A DNA stretch of 64,000 nucleotides from Lachnospiraceae bacterium (GTDB lineage: Bacteria > Bacillota > Clostridia > Lachnospirales > Lachnospiraceae): positions 1 through 64,000 of the forward strand of contig JAFTGN010000004.1 of assembly GCA_017457865.1 (NCBI GenBank). The letters run 5' to 3'. Positions 45,300-53,949 of this stretch are shown here, piece by piece. A program made the translations under genes and the position numbers. Each line of letters starts with the position of its first letter. Position 1 is the first letter of the stretch. The notes under the pieces were generated by a model. That model was not told the origin of the DNA and made no database searches. It saw only the letters and a program-made list of their open reading frames with translations.

Positions 45300-45607
45300 A
45301 GGCGATTGCGAAACTCTTTGAAGCGATCATAAAACAGCCTGCACATCAGAAATTTTTTCATTTGAAAAACTCTGTGGAAAGCCGGTACTTTATTCTCGTT
45401 AGCAATGAGTCGGGCTAACAAGTTTGCTTGTCAGTATGACGAATGCCGCGAGTGCCAAATATCCAGTTGTCTGCAACGGTATATTTGGCATTTTGAGCGT
45501 CAGGCGATAAAAATATTAGTACCGTTGCTTGGAACCGAAGTGAGAACGTGTTTTTCAAATAAAAATTTTGATGAAAGGCGTTCGGTATCATAGTTTCACA
45601 ATTGCCT
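45300..45607. repeat. long palindromic intergenic repeat, copy E, with nested core
   Basis: AGGCGATTGCGAAACT and AGTTTCACAATTGCCT are the outer arms. Then come GAAATTTTTTCAT/AAATTTTGATGAAA-like arms and CGGTACT/AGTACCG. The centre (about 45395-45510) carries a nested core with GCTAACAAGTTTGCTTGTC and TGCCAAATAT...ATATTTGGCA hairpins, almost identical to that of copy G. Confidence 0.92.
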
Positions 45608-45768
45608 ATTTTTATTGGACAACGCCATGTAAACTGTATCTATCCATGGACATGTAAACTGTATCAGCTTACGGATTGCTTCGCTGTTCCAGCTCCCGCA
45701 ATCCTACAGGCATAAAATCCCTAATCAGGTCACTTCATTCAAGCACAGTTCTCATATCACTAACAAAT

Positions 45769-45978
45769 ATTGCGAAACTCCAGCCAAATTAATATGTGCT
45801 GTCAAGGGAGGCAAATATGGCTTTCGAAGACCATTGAAAACGCCGGTACTTGCTTTTTGGAGCAAATGCGATCAAAAAGCTTAGTATCCGTTGCGTTTTC
45901 ACTTGGCGAAAGCGTGTCTGAGAAAGCCATATTGCGTACGCAGACAGCACATTTAGAAAGTGACAGAAGTTTCGCAAT
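45769..45978. repeat. long palindromic intergenic repeat, copy F
   Basis: ATTGCGAAACT and AGTTTCGCAAT are a perfect inverted repeat; inner arms include GTGCTGTC/GACAGCAC, AATATGGCTTTC/GAAAGCCATATT, AAAACGCCGGTACTT and TTAGTATCCGTTGCGTTTT. The stretch before it (45608-45768) holds two CATGTAAACTGTATC direct repeats and no gene. Copy F is itself flanked by CACAGTTCTCA (45744-45754) and TGAGAACTGTG (45989-45999). Confidence 0.9.
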
Positions 45979-45982
45979 TATA

Positions 45983-47761
45983 TTAGACTGAGAACTGTGC
46001 CTGATACAACCTATAATATGCCCCCTGCTGCTCCATCAGCTGTGCATGGCTGCCCGCTTCTTTTATCATACCATCATCTATGACAAAAATACAGTCTGCT
46101 TTTCGAATGGTGGACAAACGATGTGCCACTACAAAAGAGGTCCGCCCCTCTAACAGTCCTTCGATGCCCTGCTGTACCAATAGTTCCGTATGGGTATCGA
46201 TGCTGGCTGTGGCCTCATCCAACACCAGTATGGCAGGCATGGACAGCATGGCTCTGGCAAAGGCGATCAACTGTCTCTGTCCGGCAGACAGACTGCCGCC
46301 CCGCTCACTGATTTTGGTATCATACCCATCCGGCAGTTTCATGATATATTCATGGGCATGAACCGCTTTGGATGCCTGTATCATCTCCTCCTCTGTGGCT
46401 TCTGGGTTGCCATAGAGAATGTTGTCTCTGACGGTTCCGGTGAACAGGAAATTTTCCTGTGTCATCACACCCATCTGGCTGCGGAGACTATGGAGTGTCA
46501 CATCCCGCACATCCGTGCCGTCAATCCGCACGCTGCCTTCTGTCACGTCATAGAACCGGCTGACCAGATTGACGATGGTGGATTTGCCTGCTCCGGTAGG
46601 ACCTACCAGCGCAATGGTCTGTCCCGGCTTTACCGTAAAACTTACATCCCGCAGCACCTGCACTTCCGGCGCATTGGCATAAGCAAAAGATACATGGTCA
46701 AAGGTCACTTCTCCTTTCACCGGCGGCATTTCTTCTGCCTTTTCCTTGTCTGTAATGTCTGCTGGAATATCCAGAATTTCAAAAATTCGCTCTGCTCCTG
46801 CCAGATTGGTGATGATTTTGTTGTAAAATTCACCCAACCGCTGAATGGGGTTCCAGAACATACCCAGATAAGTGGAAAATGCCAGAAAGGTACCTACGCC
46901 TACCTGCTCTGCGCCCAGGTATCGTATGCCAATGAGATACAACAGACAAGTACCAATTCCCCAAGACACTTCGATCACCGGCTGAAATGCATCGGAACAA
47001 TAAATGGCATTGGCAAATGCCTGCATATGCTCCTCTACCAGCTGATGATAGGTTTCTTCCTCTTCCTCCTCTGCACAAAAACTCTGCACCACCCGGATAC
47101 CGGACAGATTTTCATGGACAAAGGCATTCATATTAGAGCCTTTTTTACGAACAATCTGCCACTTTTTGTGTGCCAGAATCTGCACCACATACACCCCCAC
47201 CAGAAGCAATGGCAAAATCAAGATGGCAGAAAGTGCCAGGGCAGCATTTTTGAGCAACATAATGACCATCACACTAATCACGACACACAGTTCCGGCAGC
47301 AGGGTAATGACCGCACTGTCCAGTACCTCCCGGAGGGCATTTACATCACTGACAATTCGAGACAATATCTTTCCCGTAGGTCTGCTGTCAAAAAAATCAA
47401 ATCCCAGTTCCTGGATATGAGTATACAACTCTTCTCTGATTTCCTGTAACACCCGATTGGTAACTTGCGCCATCATCCGAATCCGCAGCTTGATGCCAAA
47501 CATGAGAATCAAATTCAGCACCACTGCCCCTGCCCCTAAAAGAAGCAAACGCTTCCAGTCTCCATTTGCCACATGCACATCCACCGCCCGTTCAATGATC
47601 AGCGGATTCAGCAGGGAAATGGCTGTGGTCACTGCCATAATGCCCAATACACCTGCCACCTGCTTTTGATACTGTACCATATATCGAAACAAACGAATGA
47701 TCGTCTGCCGTTTCACCACTTGTTTTTGATCTTCATCTTCCCGAAATGAATTTACCGGCAT
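45983..47761 (-). CDS. ABC exporter half-transporter with non-canonical signature motif (BmrD/TM288-like)
   Basis: The 592-residue protein has six membrane helices in the N-terminal half and an ATPase domain with GPTGAGKSTIVNLVSRF, signature LSAGQ (491-495, instead of LSGGQ), Walker B ILVLDE with the catalytic Glu516, and an AHRLST H-loop. The neighbour gene supplies a Walker B with Asp in place of that Glu. This split is the hallmark of heterodimeric exporters such as BmrCD and TM287/288, which have one working and one degenerate ATP site. It probably exports drugs or lipids. It is the second gene of the exporter operon, after a repeat element. Confidence 0.93.
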   Translation of the reverse strand: MPVNSFREDEDQKQVVKRQTIIRLFRYMVQYQKQVAGVLGIMAVTTAISLLNPLIIERAVDVHVANGDWKRLLLLGAGAVVLNLILMFGIKLRIRMMAQVTNRVLQEIREELYTHIQELGFDFFDSRPTGKILSRIVSDVNALREVLDSAVITLLPELCVVISVMVIMLLKNAALALSAILILPLLLVGVYVVQILAHKKWQIVRKKGSNMNAFVHENLSGIRVVQSFCAEEEEEETYHQLVEEHMQAFANAIYCSDAFQPVIEVSWGIGTCLLYLIGIRYLGAEQVGVGTFLAFSTYLGMFWNPIQRLGEFYNKIITNLAGAERIFEILDIPADITDKEKAEEMPPVKGEVTFDHVSFAYANAPEVQVLRDVSFTVKPGQTIALVGPTGAGKSTIVNLVSRFYDVTEGSVRIDGTDVRDVTLHSLRSQMGVMTQENFLFTGTVRDNILYGNPEATEEEMIQASKAVHAHEYIMKLPDGYDTKISERGGSLSAGQRQLIAFARAMLSMPAILVLDEATASIDTHTELLVQQGIEGLLEGRTSFVVAHRLSTIRKADCIFVIDDGMIKEAGSHAQLMEQQGAYYRLYQAQFSV

Positions 47762-47800
47762 ATCATATTCCTTTCCATTTATTTTATTACTGTTATTGAA

Positions 47801-48120
47801 GCAATTGCGAAATTTTTTGACTGACCAGAAAACAGCCTGTCTATCAGAAATTTTTCATTCAAAAAACTTTGTGAAACGCCGGTACTTTATTCTCGTTAGC
47901 AATGAGTCAGGCTGACAAGCTTGCTTGTCAGTATGACGAATGCCGCGAGTGCCAAATATCCAGTTGCCTGCAACGGCATATTTGGCATTTTGAGCATAAA
48001 GCGAAAAAAATATTAGTACCGCTGCTGTGAACATCATTCTTACGAATGATTCAAAGCGAGAGCGTGTTTTTTGAATAAAATTTCTGATAAAAGGTGTTCG
48101 GTATCATAGTTTCGCAATGG
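47801..48120. repeat. long palindromic intergenic repeat, copy G, with nested core
   Basis: Outer arms GCAATTGCGAAA and TTTCGCAAT, then TTTTTCATTCAAAAAACT / TTTTTTGAATAAAATTT, then CGGTACT/AGTACCG. The nested core (about 47888-48000) has CTGACAAG-CTTG-CTTGTCAG and TGCCAAATAT...ATATTTGGCA and is nearly identical to copy E. It lies inside the ABC exporter operon, between the two genes, filling the 364-base gap with no gene. Confidence 0.92.
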
Positions 48121-48125
48121 CTCTG

Positions 48126-49877
48126 TCATTCTCCGTATTGCGCCACCCATGTCTGGTAGTACTGTCCCCGCTTTTCTAACAGTTCCGCATGGGTGCCTCG
48201 CTCTACAATCCGTCCCTGATCCAGTATGATGATCTCATCTGCCCTGCTGACTGAGGAAATCCGGTGGGCAATGATGATCTTGGTCACCTGGTTCATCTGG
48301 TGAAAGTTCTGCTGGACGGTTCCGGCTGTTTCCATATCCAGTGCCGAAGTGGCATCGTCCAATACCAGAATGGGACACTGATGGGCAAAGGCTCTTGCCA
48401 TAGAAATCCGCTGCTTCTGTCCGCCGGACAGGCCCACGCCACGCTCGCCTATGACGGTATCCACACCATCGGGCAGTTTTTCTACAAAGTCTGCCGCACA
48501 GGCTGCCTGCAATGCCTCCTGTAACTGCCTTTCCGACTGGTGTTTTCTCCGAGAGCCCATCCGAAGGTTTTCCCGAATGCTGTCAGAGAATAAAAACACA
48601 TCCTGCATCACCACTGCCACTGACTGGCGAAGACTATGTACCGTCACCTGGCGGATGTCCTGTCCGTCCACCAGGATTCTGCCATGATCTGTTTCATAAA
48701 AGCGCTCCAACAGATTCACGATGGTGGTTTTGCCGGAGCCAGTCAGTCCCATGATTCCTAACGTCTGCCCTGGTTTGACTGTAAAGGAAATGTCCTCTAA
48801 CACCTGCTGTCCATCCGGTGCAAAATCCACATGTTCAAAGGTCACCTGTCCTTCTGTCACCTGTAACGGCACTGCTTCCGGATCGTCCACCACAGCCTCC
48901 TGCTCTTCAAACAGTTTCTGAATCTTTCTGTTGGAGGCTATGGAAGACGCCACCTCATTGGACAACCAGCCCAGACACTCCATCGGCCAGATGATGCTGT
49001 TGGCATACTCGGTGAAAGCGCCCAGTTCTCCCAACGTGATCTTCTCATACATGACACATATTCCGCCCACTACAATGACCAGCACCAGCATAGTACGACT
49101 GTAGAAGGAAATGTTGGGCTCCCATTTGGCTGTCACACGGGAGCGATTGATGTTTTCTGCGCAGTACTGCTCATTTAACTGGCGGAACTTCCGCATTTCA
49201 TAAGCTTCTCTGGCAAATGCCCGTACCGTCCGCACACCGGAAATGTTCTGCTGTGCCACACTGGTCAGCTCCGCATTGGTCTCACTGATCTTGTCATAGC
49301 TTTTGTCAATCTCCTTTTCCAGACGAATTGCGGTATAACCTACCAATGGCAGAGTGCACAAAGGAATCAATGTAAGCAGCGGATTGATCTGTGCCATACA
49401 GACAATGACACATATGGTGTGAATCACTGCCTCTATAATCAGCATACCAATGAATCCGGTGATTCCCCAGATGCGCTCAATGTCATCATTGATGCGGGCC
49501 ATCAATTCCCCCACATTGTTGCGTTCAAAAAAACCTACATCCATCTTCTGTAAATGATGAAACAATGCTTTCCGCAGCCCCTTCCCCACTTTACAGCCTG
49601 CCAGATCAAAACTCACTTCTTTCAGATACCCACTGGCACCTTTTCCCACACCCACCAACACCAGAAACACCAACAAACGGTTCAATACATTCAAATTTCC
49701 ACCAAGCAGTACATCATCAATTATCTGTTGGATCAGCTGCGGTCCAAGCACACCTAACCATATCAAAATGCCCATTGCAGTAAAACCGGACACATACCAA
49801 TACCAGCCCTTTTTCATTTCCCGCCCAATCCGCCTGTAACTTTCCGGATTGGTACGTTCTTTCTTTTGTTCCCCCAT
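48126..49877 (-). CDS. ABC exporter half-transporter with degenerate Walker B (BmrC/TM287-like)
   Basis: The 583-residue protein has six membrane helices and an ATPase domain with GLTGSGKTTIVNLLERF, a standard LSGGQ signature and Walker B ILVLDD, where Asp508 replaces the catalytic Glu. That places it as the degenerate-site partner of the 592-residue gene downstream. In Bacillus the similar bmrC follows a short leader gene and is controlled by ribosome-mediated attenuation; here too a 32-codon leader ORF and two terminator-like hairpins lie just upstream, so the pair is probably induced by ribosome-targeting drugs. AAGGAG lies about 13 bases upstream and GAGAG is closer. Confidence 0.93.
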   Translation of the reverse strand: MGEQKKERTNPESYRRIGREMKKGWYWYVSGFTAMGILIWLGVLGPQLIQQIIDDVLLGGNLNVLNRLLVFLVLVGVGKGASGYLKEVSFDLAGCKVGKGLRKALFHHLQKMDVGFFERNNVGELMARINDDIERIWGITGFIGMLIIEAVIHTICVIVCMAQINPLLTLIPLCTLPLVGYTAIRLEKEIDKSYDKISETNAELTSVAQQNISGVRTVRAFAREAYEMRKFRQLNEQYCAENINRSRVTAKWEPNISFYSRTMLVLVIVVGGICVMYEKITLGELGAFTEYANSIIWPMECLGWLSNEVASSIASNRKIQKLFEEQEAVVDDPEAVPLQVTEGQVTFEHVDFAPDGQQVLEDISFTVKPGQTLGIMGLTGSGKTTIVNLLERFYETDHGRILVDGQDIRQVTVHSLRQSVAVVMQDVFLFSDSIRENLRMGSRRKHQSERQLQEALQAACAADFVEKLPDGVDTVIGERGVGLSGGQKQRISMARAFAHQCPILVLDDATSALDMETAGTVQQNFHQMNQVTKIIIAHRISSVSRADEIIILDQGRIVERGTHAELLEKRGQYYQTWVAQYGE

Positions 49878-49933
49878 AAGTTCTCTCTTTTCTCCTTCTT
49901 TTTATTTTTGTATAGGAATTTGCTATTACACAC

Positions 49934-49964
49934 AAAAAAACAGCAGTCCACAAGAACTGCCGTT
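49934..49964 (-). terminator. second terminator-like hairpin in the ABC exporter leader
   Basis: On the minus strand AACGGCAGT and ACTGCTGTT (one mismatch) form a stem followed by seven T residues, 57 bases before the ABC start codon. Likely the attenuator terminator. Confidence 0.8.
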
Positions 49965-50023
49965 TCCTTTCTGTTTATGATGATTGGATTGTCTGCATGG
50001 TTTCATAGAAATCCGTCCATGAC

Positions 50024-50045
50024 AAAAGAGGGCAAAATGCCCTCC
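50024..50045 (-). terminator. first terminator-like hairpin in the ABC exporter leader
   Basis: On the minus strand GAGGGC, a 5-base loop and GCCCTC form a stem followed by TTTTG, 31 bases after the leader ORF stop. It could be a terminator or an alternative pairing partner. Confidence 0.65.
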
Positions 50046-50075
50046 TTCACCAAAACGGATTCCCTCTGAAATGTG

Positions 50076-50174
50076 TCACGCACAAAGCAATCTTTCTGTA
50101 CAGGCGGCAGCTGTGTGATCTATTCTGTTGTGTGCATTATTTCTGATTCTCATCGTTGTGTTCCAATAAATCAT
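50076..50174 (-). CDS. 32-residue leader peptide of the ABC exporter operon
   Basis: ATG at 50174 follows AAAGGAGG with 8-base spacing and the frame ends at TGA 50076-50078. The product starts MIYWNTTMRIRNNAHNR and is rich in Arg, Asn and His, with no domain. It lies about 70 bases after a consensus promoter and before two terminator-like hairpins, so it most likely works as a regulatory leader (like bmrB upstream of bmrCD), where ribosome stalling or slowing would change the RNA fold. The strong ribosome binding site on so short an ORF is the main evidence. Confidence 0.75.
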   Translation of the reverse strand: MIYWNTTMRIRNNAHNRIDHTAAACTERLLCA

Positions 50175-50250
50175 GACAGCTACCTCCTTTCTTTTTCTTA
50201 TTATTTTTGTCCAAAATGGCAACCGTCAAACAATTGCCAAATCTTTTTTT

Positions 50251-50279
50251 ACTATATCCGCTTTTCCAACTTCTGTCAA
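50251..50279 (-). promoter_or_regulatory. consensus promoter of the ABC exporter operon
   Basis: On the minus strand TTGACA (50279-50274), a 17-base spacer and TATAGT (50256-50251). It drives a leader of about 370 bases that contains the leader ORF and two hairpins. The 49878-50380 gap is fully explained by this control region. Confidence 0.85.
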
Positions 50280-50380
50280 TATATTTTTGTAAATTTTTGT
50301 AACCACTCAGGAATCATGATTCCACAAGGAGTTTGCATAGCAACATCCTGAGTTATGAAAACAAAAATCCCATCCATCTA

Positions 50381-51742
50381 TTATTCATATACCCCAAATT
50401 CATATCCTCTGGCTCTTGCTTCATCGATGAACTGTCCCAGCACCTCTGTATTGGTGGCAGATACTGCATGCAACAGATAAATGGCACCTGGATGCAGCTG
50501 ATTGATCATAGAATTCAGAGAAGTCGTCGGATCGGGCTGCTCGGTAATGACCCAGTCACGGTGGGCAAAACTCCAGAATACCGGACGGTAACCCAGATTG
50601 TGTAACAGTGCCAGAGACTGCTCACTGAAAATACCAGATGGATAGCGGAACAGATTCATGGTATAACCAAACTGCTCCTGTATCAGATTGTGCAATGTCA
50701 TAATGTCATTGGTCTCGCCCTCTACCCCAAAAGATGGCATGCCTGCTGCCGGATGGGCACAGGTATGATTGCCAATGATATGCCCCTCATTGATCATGCG
50801 CTGTACCAGTTCCGGATGCTCGGATACAAACTGTTTGGTCACGAAAAAGACAACTTTTACCCCTTTTTCTGCCAATGTGTCCAGAATCACTGGTGTGTAA
50901 CCTGCCTCATATCCTTCATCCATGGTCAGATAGATGGTCTGTGCCCCTGGATTCTCAACAATAAAATCCGCACCATATTTGTTGCCATATATATGCTGCA
51001 AATACAGACAACCATTTGGACGATTGGAAGCATCTCTGTCATCTGTGCTGTAACCGGAACTCAAAGAATCATTGGGCAATGCAGATAAATCAAATGCCCC
51101 AATGGAATAGGGCTGCAATGCCACTGCTGTAGTGCCGGACACTGCCGGTACAGATGCTTCCGGAAGCTGGGCTTCTGACATGGTTTCCTCCGGTTGTTCT
51201 CCCTGAGCAGGCTGTCCGCCTTCTTCCACTGCCGCCACCGTCTCAGATACTACAGATTCCAGTTCTTCTGTGCTGTCCACCGTACTATCTACCGCAACAA
51301 CTCCTTCTGTTTCCTCTTCTGTAGCAGATACTGTATCTGGTACAGATGTCTCAACTGCCACTGCCTCTGGGCCTGTGACCTTACGCTTTCCTTCCAGGCT
51401 GACTGACTTCACCGGCAGTGCACCTGTACTGGTATAGTAAACTTCTCCATCGTATTCTACAATGCTCCATGCAGAACCATATGCCACCCAGTCAATGGCC
51501 TGACCTGCTGGTAATTCTACCGCTACAGTGCCTTCATTAGACGGAGACACCCGCAATTTGGCATCTTTTTCCAGATTCACCACCTGATCGATCAACACAT
51601 ATTCTGCTTTTACATCCTCATGAATGACAATTTCATTTCCACTGGCAGATTCTTCCACGTTGCCCTTTTTCCCACATCCGGTCATTGTCATGGCTGCCAA
51701 AAGTACAGCCAGTAATACTACACCTGTTCTTTTTAACATCAT
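50381..51742 (-). CDS. PdaA-like polysaccharide deacetylase lipoprotein with SH3-like domain
   Basis: The 453-residue protein has a lipoprotein signal (MMLKRTGVVLLAVLLAAMTMTGCGKKG, lipobox MTGC), an SH3-like segment (AKLRVSPSNEGTVAVELPAGQAIDWVAYGSAWSIVEYDGEVYYTSTGAL), a Val/Glu-rich linker of about 90 residues, and a C-terminal NodB deacetylase domain. Motif 1 is TMDEGYEAGYTP instead of TFDDG, as in PdaA-type enzymes, and motif 2 is GNHTCAH (metal-binding His). PdaA proteins help make spore-cortex muramic lactam, which suits the neighbouring sporulation sigma factors, though SH3 plus lipoprotein anchoring suggests general wall work. Starts at 51742 or 51739 after GGGGAAG. Confidence 0.85.
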   Translation of the reverse strand: MMLKRTGVVLLAVLLAAMTMTGCGKKGNVEESASGNEIVIHEDVKAEYVLIDQVVNLEKDAKLRVSPSNEGTVAVELPAGQAIDWVAYGSAWSIVEYDGEVYYTSTGALPVKSVSLEGKRKVTGPEAVAVETSVPDTVSATEEETEGVVAVDSTVDSTEELESVVSETVAAVEEGGQPAQGEQPEETMSEAQLPEASVPAVSGTTAVALQPYSIGAFDLSALPNDSLSSGYSTDDRDASNRPNGCLYLQHIYGNKYGADFIVENPGAQTIYLTMDEGYEAGYTPVILDTLAEKGVKVVFFVTKQFVSEHPELVQRMINEGHIIGNHTCAHPAAGMPSFGVEGETNDIMTLHNLIQEQFGYTMNLFRYPSGIFSEQSLALLHNLGYRPVFWSFAHRDWVITEQPDPTTSLNSMINQLHPGAIYLLHAVSATNTEVLGQFIDEARARGYEFGVYE

Positions 51743-51900
51743 CTTCCCCTTTTCTGCGTTCGCTTTGAACACGTTTTCCTACTGTGCATCCATGCCATTT
51801 CCCCAATATTTTTCTGTTTCCATGGCATTTCTGCCTGTCTGCAATCATACCACAACTTTTTTCCAGTCTCAAGTCAAAAATCAGGAATCAAACACCCTTC

Positions 51901-51930
51901 GTATAAAATCCGTCTTTTTTGCACATGATT
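51901..51930 (+). promoter_or_regulatory. candidate sigF/sigG-type promoter of sigG
   Basis: GTATA (51901-51905) and CATGATT (51924-51930) are separated by 18 bases, resembling the forespore sigma factor consensus (-35 GNATR, -10 CATNNTA). It would give a 5' leader of about 40 bases. Confidence 0.4.
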
Positions 51931-51975
51931 AACTGTACAATGCTTGCAACTATTCAGAAGATGGAGGATGTCAAT

Positions 51976-52770
51976 ATGGCAGCATATAAAGTAGAAATCT
52001 GCGGTGTGAATACAGCAAAGCTACCACTGATCAAAAACGAAGAAAAGGAAGCACTGTTCGCACGGATTTTAGAGGGAGATACACAGGCAAGGGAAGATTA
52101 CATCAAAGGAAATCTGCGGCTGGTACTCAGCATCATCCAGCGTTTTAGTGGCAATGGAGAAAATGTGGATGACCTGTTTCAAATCGGGTGTATTGGCTTG
52201 ATCAAAGCCATTGACAACTTTGATGTGACACAAAATGTGCGTTTTTCCACCTATGCCGTTCCCATGATCGTAGGGGAAATCCGACGTTATCTGCGAGACA
52301 ACAATTCCATCCGTGTATCCCGATCTCTTCGGGATACTGCTTACAAAGCACTTTGTGCCAAAGAAAAACTGACCAGACAAATTTCCAGAGAACCCACTGT
52401 CATGGAAATTGCGGAAGAAATCGGTATGAGCAAAGAGGAAGTGGTCTTTGCCCTGGATGCCATACAAAATCCGGTGAGCCTGTATGAACCGGTATTCAAC
52501 GATGGGGGAGATACACTATATGTCATGGATCAAATCAGTGATAAGAAATGTGGAGAAGAACACTGGATTCAGGACATTGCACTAAATGATGCTTTAAATC
52601 GTCTGCCAGGACGGGAACGAGGCATCATCGAAATGCGCTTTTTTGAGGGGAAAACACAAATGGAAGTGGCAAAAGAAGTGGGAATTTCCCAGGCACAGGT
52701 CAGCCGACTGGAAAAAGGCGCACTGAAAACAATGCGCCATTACCTGAGTGAAACACCCATGTGCTCCTGA
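51976..52770 (+). CDS. sigG: RNA polymerase sigma factor SigG (late forespore)
   Basis: The 264-residue sigma factor begins KVEICGVNTAKLPLI, the unmistakable SigG start, followed by region 2 (NLRLVLSIIQRFSGNGENVDDLFQIGCIGLIKAIDNFD...RFSTYAVPMIVGEIRRYLRDNN), region 3 and the region 4 helix-turn-helix (MEVAKEVGISQAQVSRLEKGAL). It directs late forespore genes. GGAGG precedes the ATG at 51976 by 8 bases; the longer frame from 51919 is unlikely. In most Clostridia sigG directly follows sigE; here it is inverted and about 3.3 kb away. It converges with a glycosyltransferase, with only three bases between the stop codons. Confidence 0.97.
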   Translation: MAAYKVEICGVNTAKLPLIKNEEKEALFARILEGDTQAREDYIKGNLRLVLSIIQRFSGNGENVDDLFQIGCIGLIKAIDNFDVTQNVRFSTYAVPMIVGEIRRYLRDNNSIRVSRSLRDTAYKALCAKEKLTRQISREPTVMEIAEEIGMSKEEVVFALDAIQNPVSLYEPVFNDGGDTLYVMDQISDKKCGEEHWIQDIALNDALNRLPGRERGIIEMRFFEGKTQMEVAKEVGISQAQVSRLEKGALKTMRHYLSETPMCS

Positions 52771-52773
52771 TCT

Positions 52774-53943
52774 TTACTGTGATTTCTGTTCCAACACACT
52801 TTCATATAAAGTGCACACAGTCTTTGCAAATACTTCCATAGAAAATTTCTGCACAGAACTTCTGGCCCGCTGTCTTCGTTCTTCCACAGACAGGGCCAGT
52901 AACTGTGTCAGTCCCTGTTCAAACTGTTCCAGTGTTTCATACTGGAAACCATTCTCTCCTTCTATGATCACATCATCCAGACATTCATCCTTGCGACACA
53001 GTGCAGGCAGTCCATTGGCAAGTGCCTCAATATACGTCAATCCCTGTGTCTCGCTGGTAGACGCACTGATGAAAATATCTCCCGTCTGGTAATATTCCTG
53101 TACCACATCCGGGGAAACCATACCGGTAAACCGGATATAATCTGCCTTTGGGCTTTTCTGTACCAGTTTCTGTATGTCCTCCAAAAGTGGACCGCCCCCC
53201 ACCAAAAGCAGATACAACCTTTCACCTAAAGCCTGTTCTGTATAGGAAATCAGTTCCGGCACATTTTTCTCCTTTGCCATCCGCCCAACAAATGCCAGCA
53301 CGGTGGCATCCTCTGGAATTCCATACGACTGCCTGATTTCTGCTCTCCGTTTTTCTGCAATTTGCTGTTCATACCGCCTGGTATCGATTCCACTTGGAAT
53401 CGTATACACCGGGCACTTGACTCCATATTCCTTTAACATATCTGTCACTTTTTCCGTAGGTGCAATCACCCCGTCTACCTTTGCCATCAAAAGCCGGGTC
53501 ATACGGCGCACCATCATTTTCCCCAATTTGGCACTGGGAGAAAAGTAATGGGTATAATCTTCATACACCGTATGATATGTATGCACCACCGGCACATTTC
53601 CCAGTTTTGCTACCACACGCTCTGCCAACAAAAAAGAACTGAATTCACACTGGGTATGGATCACATCCGGATGCCAGTCTGCAATCTGCTGAATCATCTT
53701 TCGGTCATATTTTTTCAGCACTCTTGCCTGTGGGTAAATACGGTTTACAGAAAAAGAACGAAAGAAATATACCCCCTGATTCTCTTCCTGTTCCAAATCT
53801 GCCGCCTGCCCTTTCCGCTGTTCTAACGTCAACACTCGTACATCATGTCCCATCTCCATCAGTTCCTTCCGCAGGTTCAATACGGAACGTACCACTCCGT
53901 TGATGGTAGGATAATACCAGTCACTTGTAATCAATATCTTCAT
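52774..53943 (-). CDS. glycosyltransferase family 4 (lipid glucosyltransferase-like)
   Basis: The 389-residue GT-B enzyme starts KILITSDWYYPTINGVVRSVLNLRKELMEMGHDV and has PVVHTYHTVYEDYTHYFSP, IAPTEKVTDMLKEYGV, AFVGRMAKEKNVPELISY and SASTSETQGLTYIEALANGLP with the donor-binding EALA glutamates. Closest in style to 1,2-diacylglycerol 3-glucosyltransferases that make glycolipids at the inner membrane face. It follows the ABC-F gene by six bases on the minus strand. Confidence 0.88.
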   Translation of the reverse strand: MKILITSDWYYPTINGVVRSVLNLRKELMEMGHDVRVLTLEQRKGQAADLEQEENQGVYFFRSFSVNRIYPQARVLKKYDRKMIQQIADWHPDVIHTQCEFSSFLLAERVVAKLGNVPVVHTYHTVYEDYTHYFSPSAKLGKMMVRRMTRLLMAKVDGVIAPTEKVTDMLKEYGVKCPVYTIPSGIDTRRYEQQIAEKRRAEIRQSYGIPEDATVLAFVGRMAKEKNVPELISYTEQALGERLYLLLVGGGPLLEDIQKLVQKSPKADYIRFTGMVSPDVVQEYYQTGDIFISASTSETQGLTYIEALANGLPALCRKDECLDDVIIEGENGFQYETLEQFEQGLTQLLALSVEERRQRARSSVQKFSMEVFAKTVCTLYESVLEQKSQ

Positions 53944-53949
53944 AGTCCC

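Noticed and set aside
46190..47449. 419-codon plus-strand frame
   Set aside because: It is antisense to a clear ABC exporter gene; its His/Gln/Cys-rich translation shows no domain and has no ribosome binding site.
45300..48120. Repeats E and G read as a CRISPR array or as attC-like integron sites
   Set aside because: The units are far apart, unequal in length and self-complementary, without spacers or a nearby cas or integrase gene.
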